From Nitrospira sp. bin75 (GTDB lineage: Bacteria; Nitrospirota; Nitrospiria; Nitrospirales; UBA8639): DNA of 64,000 nucleotides. The notes beneath the pieces were generated by a model, which saw only the letters and a list, made by a program, of their open reading frames with translations, did no database searches and had not been told where the DNA came from. Location of the stretch: assembly GCA_002238765.1 (NCBI GenBank), contig MPMZ01000003.1, positions 1 through 64,000 on the forward strand, written 5' to 3'. Made by a program: the position numbers and the translations under genes. Positions 16,076 through 22,891 of the stretch are shown here, in pieces. The first letter of the stretch is position 1. Each line of letters begins with the position of its first letter.

Positions 16076-17614
16076 TCAGAATGACCGGGGCGCGCCGAAA
16101 TTCACGCGGAGATTCAATGACCCCACGTGAATGGTGGTGTCCCAGACGCCGTGGACCCGAGGATCAATATTGTTAGAAATTCCACGCGATTGGTAGAAAA
16201 TGCCCTGATAGGCCACGTCGATCCCTATGGCGGCCACACCCAGACCATCCCGACCGGTCCCGCAAGGAATTACGCCCAGAAAGAGCCCGCCGCGCCGGCA
16301 CAGAAACCCGATTCCGGCGGAATACGAATGAGAATTGGAATCCGGGACGTCCGGCCTGAACGTCCGTTCCGGCACCGGGCTGTCGGAATACACGTACCCG
16401 CCTCGAACGGCCACGTCCCAGGACGGCAACCAAGCCGGCTTGACGAACTTGTATTCGGTGCCGGCCATCACGACGTACGAGGTTTGCCAGTTTCGCGGGT
16501 TGGGAAGCACCGCGCCATTGGACAGGGTTACGTCAAGGTGATCGAACGAGGTCCAATCCGCGAAATCCACGTCGACTTCCACTTTCCACTCGCGCCGGGT
16601 ATCCCGTATGGGCCACACCGCAAGACCGGCGGTGACGACTTGCGGCAGGTTCAGATCAGCCTTTGCTCCCAGCGCAAAACCCCGACTCTTGTTCAACAAC
16701 TGTCCCCTCAAGTTCAACGTCGCCCGGCTGCGATAGACCAACGCGACATTGACCAGGGGTTGCTCGTGCTCATTGCGAACAGGCGTCAACAGCAAACCGA
16801 CGTGATATCCGAGGGCCGTGTCCCGGCCGTTCAATTCGATTCCGTCGTCGGGGGCAAACGGGAACCCGGCTCGCGCCAGATCCGCACCGGTTTGCTGCAC
16901 CTCTACGTGCCCCTCGCCGAACAAGTCGGAAAACGTATACACATCCAACCCGGCGCCAAGCGCCAACGAGGGGTGTACTCTGAACGCTACGGTCGGGGTG
17001 ACGTCCAGGATCGGGGACGCCGCCCTCGTGAGGATAGGGGCGAGGCCGGACGTCCGGGGATAGCGCGTGATGTTGCCGAAGGGGGAATAAACCCCCAGTC
17101 CCAGCGTCAGAGACTTGAGCGAAGGGGCCCCCAAATCACCGAGCCGGGCAGTCACGAAGAAACTGCTCGGGGGAGGATTGGCAAAGGTCCCGCCGAAATC
17201 ACCTTCAATCGCCGGTCCCGAAGATGGCCTGAAATCAATGTCGCCGTTTACGAGCAGCGTGCCTGCCGTTATTTGAAGGCCATGCAGGTCCGTGATGGCA
17301 GCCGGGTTGAAATGGACGGCTGACGGGTCATCGGCCTGGGCGGCGAAGGCTCCGCCTTGAGCCGTGGCCGCCGCGCTTTGATCCAGAATTCTGAAGCCTT
17401 CGCCAAAGGCCGGGAGAGCAAAGCCCGTGACCGTGACGAGTGCCAGGATAGTCCTGAGCGTAGCGTAGCGAAGTCGAAGGGCAAGAAGCGGGCCGGGCAA
17501 AGAAGGGCGGGAATAGCTGCTCTGTCGAAGCATGGTGCACGGTGGAGCGAAGGGGCCGGAAGAACGGGAGGAGAGGACAGGCACGAATGAGTGAGACCAT
17601 TGAGATGATTTCAT
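16076..17614 (-). CDS. FadL/OmpP1-family outer-membrane porin
   Basis: A protein of up to 512 residues of the FadL/TodX/OmpP1 family, 14-strand outer-membrane barrels that take up long-chain fatty acids or other hydrophobic compounds. After a signal peptide ending near FALPAFGEG, the mature protein opens with the classic FRILDQSAAATAQGGAFAAQADDPSAVHFNPAAI plug segment (quoted here in parts: GFRILDQSAA, AQADDPSAVHFNPAA). Many alternating barrel strands follow and the last residue is Phe (GAPRSF), as outer-membrane insertion requires. The N-terminus is long: about 45 residues precede the hydrophobic core, and part of it, LALRLRYATLRTIL, is encoded by an R2 repeat. The true start may be the internal Met at residue 28. 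Confidence 0.87.
   Translation of the reverse strand: MKSSQWSHSFVPVLSSRSSGPFAPPCTMLRQSSYSRPSLPGPLLALRLRYATLRTILALVTVTGFALPAFGEGFRILDQSAAATAQGGAFAAQADDPSAVHFNPAAITDLHGLQITAGTLLVNGDIDFRPSSGPAIEGDFGGTFANPPPSSFFVTARLGDLGAPSLKSLTLGLGVYSPFGNITRYPRTSGLAPILTRAASPILDVTPTVAFRVHPSLALGAGLDVYTFSDLFGEGHVEVQQTGADLARAGFPFAPDDGIELNGRDTALGYHVGLLLTPVRNEHEQPLVNVALVYRSRATLNLRGQLLNKSRGFALGAKADLNLPQVVTAGLAVWPIRDTRREWKVEVDVDFADWTSFDHLDVTLSNGAVLPNPRNWQTSYVVMAGTEYKFVKPAWLPSWDVAVRGGYVYSDSPVPERTFRPDVPDSNSHSYSAGIGFLCRRGGLFLGVIPCGTGRDGLGVAAIGIDVAYQGIFYQSRGISNNIDPRVHGVWDTTIHVGSLNLRVNFGAPRSF
17451..17481. repeat. R2 repeat inside the FadL signal-peptide region
   Basis: GTCCTGAGCG, a doubled TAGCG step, then AAGTCGAAGGG: an R2 element lying entirely within the coding sequence of the FadL-type porin, where it encodes basic and hydrophobic residues just before the signal-peptide core. 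Confidence 0.8.
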
Positions 17615-17645
17615 GACGGTGCTTTCCCTCAGAATGGATATTGGA

Positions 17646-17671
17646 CCGTACGGTACTATTTGTACTGTACC
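17646..17671. promoter_or_regulatory. Inverted repeat near divergent starts
   Basis: ACCGTACGGT is a perfect 10-bp palindrome, and it partly overlaps GGTAC-N10-GTACC. These lie about 32-58 bases upstream of the longest FadL start, in a 280-bp gap between divergently transcribed genes. A regulator site is possible; I have no match to a known operator. Confidence 0.3.
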
Positions 17672-17791
17672 TCAATGGGGCGGCGACGGCAAGACAAGAG
17701 GCCGGAATCGACGGAACATGAAAAAGACAAGCTGTATTGTTGGAAGCCGTGGGGTTCAGTACAATACCGTTGCAGAGGTGCCAACCCTCAT

Positions 17792-17855
17792 TCCCCTCCT
17801 TTGTAAGGACGGGGACTTTTTCCGAAGAGGAAAAGTCGGGGAGGTAGAAAAGGGG
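17792..17855. repeat. R1 repeat, altered copy
   Basis: CCCCTCCTTTGTAAGGA begins the R1 palindrome. A further hairpin, GACTTTTTCC-gaag-GGAAAAGTC, is inserted before the GGGGAGGTAGA tail. It lies upstream of the glyoxalase-like gene. The remainder of the gap holds the inverted repeat listed separately. Confidence 0.75.
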
Positions 17856-17894
17856 AGCAAAAGGCCAACGTCTCGGATCGGAGCAAGACAGACG

Positions 17895-18293
17895 ATGATC
17901 GTCAAAAAATTACTGCACACACGCATGCGCGTCAGTGACATGGATGCCACCATCGCGTTTTACCGGGACGTGTTGGGGTTGGAAGTGTTGGAGCGCAAGG
18001 TGTCGCCGCGCGGGTCGCATCTGGCTTTTCTGGCGGTCCCCAACAGCGAGGAACTCATTGAACTGTGCAGTTTCCCGGAGAGCGGCCCCGTCCGCGTGCA
18101 GGAAGATCTGGTCCATCTCGCGTTTGAAGTGGATGACCTTGACCGGACGATGGCTCAGTTGAAGGCCAAGCACGTTCCCATCACGGACGGCCCGACTCGC
18201 ACGTCGTCAGGGAGCCGGTTTATTTTTATCGATGCTCCGGACGGCTATGAAGTGGAGTTGATCGAACGGCCGCCGGGGACGGCCATCGTGTAA
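17895..18293 (+). CDS. Glyoxalase I-like (VOC family) protein
   Basis: A 132-residue vicinal-oxygen-chelate protein closely resembling lactoylglutathione lyase, which converts the methylglyoxal-glutathione hemithioacetal to S-lactoylglutathione. The metal ligands are in place: His in KLLHTRMRV near residue 8, Glu in EELIELCSF, His in LVHLAFEV, and Glu in GYEVELIERP near residue 123. FYRDVLGLEVL is the standard strand-helix signature. The start at 17895 gives the family N-terminus; an upstream frame extends to 17613 but translates repeat DNA. A Shine-Dalgarno site is poor. It is followed by uvrC after 12 bases. Confidence 0.88.
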   Translation: MIVKKLLHTRMRVSDMDATIAFYRDVLGLEVLERKVSPRGSHLAFLAVPNSEELIELCSFPESGPVRVQEDLVHLAFEVDDLDRTMAQLKAKHVPITDGPTRTSSGSRFIFIDAPDGYEVELIERPPGTAIV

Positions 18294-18305
18294 CGGACTT
18301 CACCC

Positions 18306-20036
18306 ATGCCCAACCCCCGCCCGAGCATCCTGAGCGGAGCGAACCGGAGTCGAAGGGCTCTCGAATCGACCCTGGCGCACCTGCCCGATCAGCCCGGTGT
18401 GTACCTGCTGAAAGGCAAGGGCGGGGAAATCCTCTACATCGGGAAAGCCCGGGTGCTGGCGGACCGGGTGCGCTCGTATTTTCAGAAAGGCGGCGACCCG
18501 ACTCCCAAGACCCGCGTGTTGACGTCCCTGGTCCGGGACATCGAAACGATCGTCACCCGATCCGAATTGGAAGCCCTCCTACTCGAGAGCAACCTGGTCA
18601 AACGCCATCGCCCCCGGTTCAACGTGGTGCTTCGCGATGACAAGCACTATCCGTTTCTGCGCCTGCCGGTGAAGGAGAATTTTCCCCGCCTCTCGATCGT
18701 GCGTCGCGTGAAGAACGACGGGGCGCTGTACTTCGGTCCCTACGTGCCGGCGGGCGCGCTTCGGGAAACCCTGAAGGTCATCAAGAAGGTGTTCCCGCTG
18801 GCCACGTGCAAGATCGACATTGACGGGACGGCCGAGCGCGCCTGTCTGGAGTTTGAAATCAAGCGGTGCATGGCGCCCTGTACCGGTAACCAGTCGCAGG
18901 AAGATTATCAACGCATCGTCGAACAGGTACGCTGTTTTCTGGAAGGGCGGGACAAGGAACTGCTGGACGGGTTGCGCAAGGACATGGAAGCGGCCGCCGA
19001 TCGGGAGGAATTCGAAGAAGCGGCCCGGTTGCGGGATCGTATGGCCAGTATTGCCAAGACGTTGGAAAAACAGCGCGTGGCGCAAATCGGGCCCATGGAC
19101 CAGGACATCATCGGCTTGGCCAGGATGGGCAGGGCGGCGGATCTGCAACTGTTGTTTGTGCGCGGCGGCTTGTTGATCGGTCGCAAGGACTTTTTTTGGG
19201 CTGATACGAAAGAGGCTCCGGATGAAGAGTTGATCCGGTCCGCCATCGAGCAATTCTATAATAAGGACACCCTGCCCCCCAGGGAACTGTTGGTGTCCGA
19301 AACATTGGCCGACCGGGAATTGATTCAGCGCTGGCTCAGTCAAAAGAAAGGCCGGCGCGTGCGCATCCTGACGCCCGAGCGAGGCGCGAAACGCCAATTG
19401 CTCCACTTAGCCGAAGAAAATGCCGCCGCGGCCATTGCGGAGCATTTGCGCAATACGGCGGTGGAACACAGGGAGGCCGAAGACCTGCAACGGCTCCTCG
19501 GGTTGCCCAGGACGCCGAGCCGGGTGGAAGGGTTTGATATTTCCAATACCATGGGCACCCATTCCGTGGCTTCGATGGTGGTGTGGGAAGACGGAAAAAT
19601 GAAGAAAGCGGATTACCGGCGGTTTCGTATCAGGACCGTCGAAGGGGCGAATGACTTTGCGAGCATGGAGGAAGTCGTCAAGCGCCGGTACGGCGGCACC
19701 CTCGGCACCCGGGCCGATAAGATGCTGCCGCTTCCCGATTTGATTCTGATCGATGGAGGAGCCGGGCAATTGGGAGCCGCGGTGGATGCCTTGCGTAGCG
19801 CCGGTCTCGCTCACCTGCCCATCGTCGGATTAGCCAAGGCCAAGGGCGAGAAAGAAGAGCGGATCTACGCACCCGGTCAACGCGACCCGCTCATCCTGTC
19901 CCCGACGTCCCACGTCTCCCGGCTGGTCCAGCGCATCCGGGACGAAGCGCATCGCTTCGCCATTGCCTACCATCGCAAACTCCGCGGCCAAGCCTTCGTC
20001 ATGCCGGTGTCGAAATCGGCCAAAACCCGCAGATAA
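18306..20036 (+). CDS. uvrC: Excinuclease ABC subunit C lacking HhH domain
   Basis: A 576-residue UvrC, which makes both incisions in nucleotide excision repair. The GIY-YIG nuclease domain (PGVYLLKGKGGEILYIGKA, about 35-53), the UvrB-contact UVR helix (REEFEEAARLRDRMASI) and the RNase H-like nuclease domain (EGFDISNTMG, LILIDGGAGQL, IRDEAHRFAI) are intact. The protein then ends with RKLRGQAFVMPVSKSAKTRR and lacks the tandem helix-hairpin-helix domain (about 60 residues) found at the C-terminus of E. coli UvrC. No shifted-frame remnant follows. The first 25 codons include a translated R2 repeat. The stop codon marks the left edge of the accessory island. Confidence 0.92.
   Translation: MPNPRPSILSGANRSRRALESTLAHLPDQPGVYLLKGKGGEILYIGKARVLADRVRSYFQKGGDPTPKTRVLTSLVRDIETIVTRSELEALLLESNLVKRHRPRFNVVLRDDKHYPFLRLPVKENFPRLSIVRRVKNDGALYFGPYVPAGALRETLKVIKKVFPLATCKIDIDGTAERACLEFEIKRCMAPCTGNQSQEDYQRIVEQVRCFLEGRDKELLDGLRKDMEAAADREEFEEAARLRDRMASIAKTLEKQRVAQIGPMDQDIIGLARMGRAADLQLLFVRGGLLIGRKDFFWADTKEAPDEELIRSAIEQFYNKDTLPPRELLVSETLADRELIQRWLSQKKGRRVRILTPERGAKRQLLHLAEENAAAAIAEHLRNTAVEHREAEDLQRLLGLPRTPSRVEGFDISNTMGTHSVASMVVWEDGKMKKADYRRFRIRTVEGANDFASMEEVVKRRYGGTLGTRADKMLPLPDLILIDGGAGQLGAAVDALRSAGLAHLPIVGLAKAKGEKEERIYAPGQRDPLILSPTSHVSRLVQRIRDEAHRFAIAYHRKLRGQAFVMPVSKSAKTRR
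18326..18357. repeat. R2-like repeat within uvrC start
   Basis: ATCCTGAGCGGAGCGAACC then GGAGTCGAAGGG is a slightly longer R2 element placed in frame, encoding roughly ILSGANRSRRA before the first conserved residue of uvrC. Either the true start is downstream or the insertion has been tolerated. Confidence 0.7.
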
Positions 20037-20180
20037 AAGGACGGGTTTTCCATACTTTGTTTATCCTTTTGCCTATCGAAAACGTCACCGCTGGCGTCAG
20101 ACGAGATGACTGGGGAATGATTCACGAGGATTCCGAATTGGTTGATTGCTGAATGCCGTCAACGAGGGCATAATGCGTTC

Positions 20181-20417
20181 ATGGCAGTACAAATCACCAT
20201 TAGAGGGGTGCCCGAGGAAGTCCGCGATGAACTCGCAATGCGGGCGGCACTCCAATGCCAGTCCATGCAGGAATTCCTTCGTTGCGAACTGGCACGTCTC
20301 GCGGAACGGCCCTCCGTTGGCATGTGGCTGCAAGCCGTTCGCAACCGCAAGGTAGGAACGAAAACACGGATCCCACCGTCCCTCATCCTCCGCGCCCGTG
20401 ACGCGGACCGCCCGTGA
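20181..20417 (+). CDS. FitA/VapB-like antitoxin
   Basis: A 78-residue protein with the FitA-type ribbon-helix-helix start AVQITIRGVPEEVRDELAMRAA, then QSMQEFLRCELARLAERP, typical of antitoxins paired with PIN-domain toxins. The C-terminal tail should bind the toxin active site. The toxin gene directly downstream (overlapping by four bases) is broken, so this antitoxin is an orphan here. I start at the ATG at 20181, because the conserved strand follows at once; 13 residues upstream in frame are unconserved. About 140 bp of gene-free sequence separates it from uvrC. Confidence 0.8.
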   Translation: MAVQITIRGVPEEVRDELAMRAALQCQSMQEFLRCELARLAERPSVGMWLQAVRNRKVGTKTRIPPSLILRARDADRP

Positions 20418-20531
20418 CGACCGTCGTCGACGGATCCGTGCTGGTAGCGGCCTTGGTCGTGTCGGGACGCGAAGGAGCAACTTGCGACACCCAATATTCT
20501 CATGCCATCGGTGAATGAAAACAAACGGTAA
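20414..20531 (+). pseudogene. Decayed vapC (PIN-domain toxin) remnant
   Basis: GTG at 20414 opens MTTVVDGSVLVAALV, the unmistakable N-terminus of a PIN-domain VapC with its first catalytic Asp. After 16 codons the frame is lost: at 20459-20463 a GTGTGT run seems to hold two extra bases. The neighbouring frame then reads SGREG as in intact VapC, and a later piece, LATPNILMPSVNE, resembles the next family segment in the first frame. Nothing of the remaining 90 or so residues is found, and the DruA-like gene begins 22 bases later. The end coordinate is approximate. Confidence 0.65.
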
Positions 20532-20552
20532 GTCGTATACTTGGATCAAAGC

Positions 20553-21719
20553 ATGAAACTCACAGCGGCAGAGTGCCGTCTTCGCAAGCGCTTACTCGGT
20601 CTCGTTGAGCAGTTACCATCCTCACCTCGTACGTTGAGCAAAATACAAATACGAGGTCTTCACTCAGGAAAACGGTTGTCCGTCATGGCAACTATGAACG
20701 GCTCTTTCGATTATCATCTCAGGCTGCTACGTGAGCATCTTGCTCATCCTCAAGAGATTGCTGTCTCCGAAATCAATCCTTCCTTAAGTATAGTCGTAGG
20801 GAATACCCAAGACTCCCAGCTCTTCAATGCTGCTTCCCTTCTCTGGTCGGTGCCAGTAAGCAAGGGGTTCGGACGACGTATACGATACCTTGTGAGAGAC
20901 AAAAACAATGGCAAACTCATCGGTATCATTGGCCTCACGGACCCCGTTTTTAACCTCACGCCACGCGACGCCTGGGTTGGCTGGAATTCCAGTGATCGTG
21001 CAGAACGTCTGATTCACGTGATGGATGCCTTTGTACTGGGTGCCTTACCGCCTTATAGCAAAATTCTCGGCGGCAAACTGGTGGCCCTATTGGCGACATC
21101 TAAAGAAGTGGTCACGAATTTTCACCAAAAGTACCGAACCTATGAGGGCATAATCAGTAAAAGCAAGAAGGATCCTCGTCTTGTCCTCCTCACAACGTCT
21201 TCGGCCCTTGGTCGATCATCGCTCTACAACCGCCTCCGGATACCGGGAAGCGTCACGTTTCTTACGGATGTTGAGACTGATCGTGTCCCGACGTGGTACA
21301 CGCAGGGCTATGGACATTTCCACATCCCCGAGGACATGTTCGCAGAACTGCAAAGAGTCCTCATTCGACGCAATCATCCTTATGCTAAGGGCAACAGGTT
21401 TGGTAACGGTCCCAACTGGCGCATTCGGGTTATTCGCCAAGCCGCCGTGGAATTGGGAATTGATACCGAAGTAATTCAGCACGGCATTCGTCGCCAAGTG
21501 TATGTCATCCCTCTTGCAAACAATGCACGTGAGATACTTCTTGGGACAAGAAAACGTCCGTCTTATATCACCAGGACAGCCGCAGAAATCGCCGACTACT
21601 GGCGTGAAAGGTGGGCAATTCCTCGGGCGCAACGGCATCCCGAATGGAGGAACTGGAACGTAGGCGGAACGATCTCCAGCCTCCGCCGTCTTCACGTAAT
21701 CGCTGAAAGAATGGGGTAA
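20553..21719 (+). CDS. DruA-family (DUF4338) protein
   Basis: A 388-residue protein with the DUF4338 core at about residues 105-200: GFGRRIRYLV, GKLIGIIGLTDPVF, RDAWVGW (138-144), RLIHVMDAFVLGALPPYSKILGGKLVALL, then a helix before QKYRTYEG. DUF4338 is the hallmark of DruA from the Druantia anti-phage system and of relatives of unknown biochemistry. The N-terminal 100 residues and the C-terminal 190 have no motif I know; DRVPTWYTQGYGHFHIPEDMF is the later conserved-looking stretch. It is the first gene of a three-gene operon with NurA- and HerA-like partners. No Druantia druE-type helicase is present. I chose ATG at 20553; a TTG at 20541 is in frame. No strong ribosome site is visible. Confidence 0.78.
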   Translation: MKLTAAECRLRKRLLGLVEQLPSSPRTLSKIQIRGLHSGKRLSVMATMNGSFDYHLRLLREHLAHPQEIAVSEINPSLSIVVGNTQDSQLFNAASLLWSVPVSKGFGRRIRYLVRDKNNGKLIGIIGLTDPVFNLTPRDAWVGWNSSDRAERLIHVMDAFVLGALPPYSKILGGKLVALLATSKEVVTNFHQKYRTYEGIISKSKKDPRLVLLTTSSALGRSSLYNRLRIPGSVTFLTDVETDRVPTWYTQGYGHFHIPEDMFAELQRVLIRRNHPYAKGNRFGNGPNWRIRVIRQAAVELGIDTEVIQHGIRRQVYVIPLANNAREILLGTRKRPSYITRTAAEIADYWRERWAIPRAQRHPEWRNWNVGGTISSLRRLHVIAERMG

Positions 21720-21726
21720 TGCAAGC

Positions 21727-22890
21727 GTGTCGCTAGCGAATCTGGACAGAGAAGCGCTCCGCAAGAAGGTCATGGAAGCGTATAACGTCGATGATCCTCA
21801 TCTCCAGCGATTTCGGGAGTACGCGCGTCGACTCCGAAACAGCGTGAAACCGCTTCGTACCTATTCCGTCAACGCGGTCTCATTTGTCTCAGCAGATGGC
21901 GGTGACAACCGACTCACTTTCAATCCAGCAGTTGTTGAACTTATACGTGTCGTGGACTCACGTGGTAAAGAATGTGCCCTTGACGCAGTCGCCGGAACTA
22001 CCGGCATCGAAGAATTGGAGGAAAGGGCCAAGCTGCAATCAACGCATAACGTCACACCCCTGCAACGATTATCCCGAGATACAGGCAAGACACTCAGAGA
22101 GATGTCCTATCTCATTAGAGGTATTGGGACTCCAGGAAAGAGCACTGGGGCGATGCGATGTTACCGGGACATCGTTGAGTGGGCGGTGCTGTATGACCTT
22201 GTTGCGAATCCTAGTCTGCAATGGGGAGGTGACACAATTCTGGTTCGGGATGGTCTGCTTCGAACGAAATCATTTTCACGAGACATGTTCCCTCTCCTGG
22301 ATCAAAAACTCCGCGACGGCATTGCAGCCCACAAGAACGAGAACGTACAACTGTCACTTGTAGGCGTCGCCAAACAAAGTGCCGTGCTTGGACGACTCGC
22401 TGTTGCTCTGGAACTTGAGGCCACGTTCCATAAGAACTATCCATGCTATGTCCAAGTTGAAGAAGACATTGAAGCCGAGTGCTACAACTTCGATCGCACT
22501 TGGCTCCAAACATATGAGACGACTGACGAGGATGACACCGGACGTCGGCTGTACCAATCCCTAGGCCGTCTCTATCTTGTGAAATTTGGAGACAGGCCAA
22601 TGGACCCTGTCTGGCCCGTTGATATCGCCGTCTGGCAAGTAGACCAAGCAGACCGCATTCTGGGACAACTGACAGTCGATGCCCAGCAGGGCTTTCCAAT
22701 TCCAGACTATCCCATGTGCATCCAGAGAGCACACGACTTTGCGAAGTTGTCCGGTCTTGAGGTCCAGGATCTCCAAGACATGCTTGTTGAAGGAATGTGT
22801 GGCAAGCTTACGGCTGAAGAATCTGAGCGCCTGCTTCGCATGAAGTATCTGGGGCAGACCTTAGCAAATCTGAGATACAAGGAGGCTTAA
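21727..22890 (+). CDS. NurA-like nuclease
   Basis: A 387-residue protein with the NurA order of motifs: SFVSADGGDNR with Asp57 in place of the usual DGS aspartate, ILVRDGLLR with Asp175, LVGVAKQSAVLGR with Lys216, and PIPDYPMCIQRAHDFAKLS near residue 325-342 with a His where NurA has its conserved His. NurA is a manganese-dependent 5'-3' nuclease that works with the HerA translocase in archaeal DNA-end resection. The partner gene follows here after a single base. GTG at 21727 starts seven bases after the DruA-like stop. No other fold suggests itself; the assignment rests on motif order, not on overall identity. Confidence 0.7.
   Translation: MSLANLDREALRKKVMEAYNVDDPHLQRFREYARRLRNSVKPLRTYSVNAVSFVSADGGDNRLTFNPAVVELIRVVDSRGKECALDAVAGTTGIEELEERAKLQSTHNVTPLQRLSRDTGKTLREMSYLIRGIGTPGKSTGAMRCYRDIVEWAVLYDLVANPSLQWGGDTILVRDGLLRTKSFSRDMFPLLDQKLRDGIAAHKNENVQLSLVGVAKQSAVLGRLAVALELEATFHKNYPCYVQVEEDIEAECYNFDRTWLQTYETTDEDDTGRRLYQSLGRLYLVKFGDRPMDPVWPVDIAVWQVDQADRILGQLTVDAQQGFPIPDYPMCIQRAHDFAKLSGLEVQDLQDMLVEGMCGKLTAEESERLLRMKYLGQTLANLRYKEA
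22881..22887 (+). promoter_or_regulatory. Strong ribosome-binding site within the NurA gene end
   Basis: AAGGAGG, a near-perfect anti-16S match, lies in the last codons of the NurA-like gene, five bases before the GTG of the HerA-like gene. With stop and start one base apart, this points to fixed-ratio, coupled synthesis of the two proteins. Confidence 0.7.
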
Positions 22891-22891
22891 A

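Noticed and set aside
20553-21719. DUF4338 gene as an insertion-sequence transposase
   Set aside because: No terminal inverted repeats or target duplications are visible, and the gene is tightly spaced in an operon with NurA and HerA partners. The possibility is not fully excluded.
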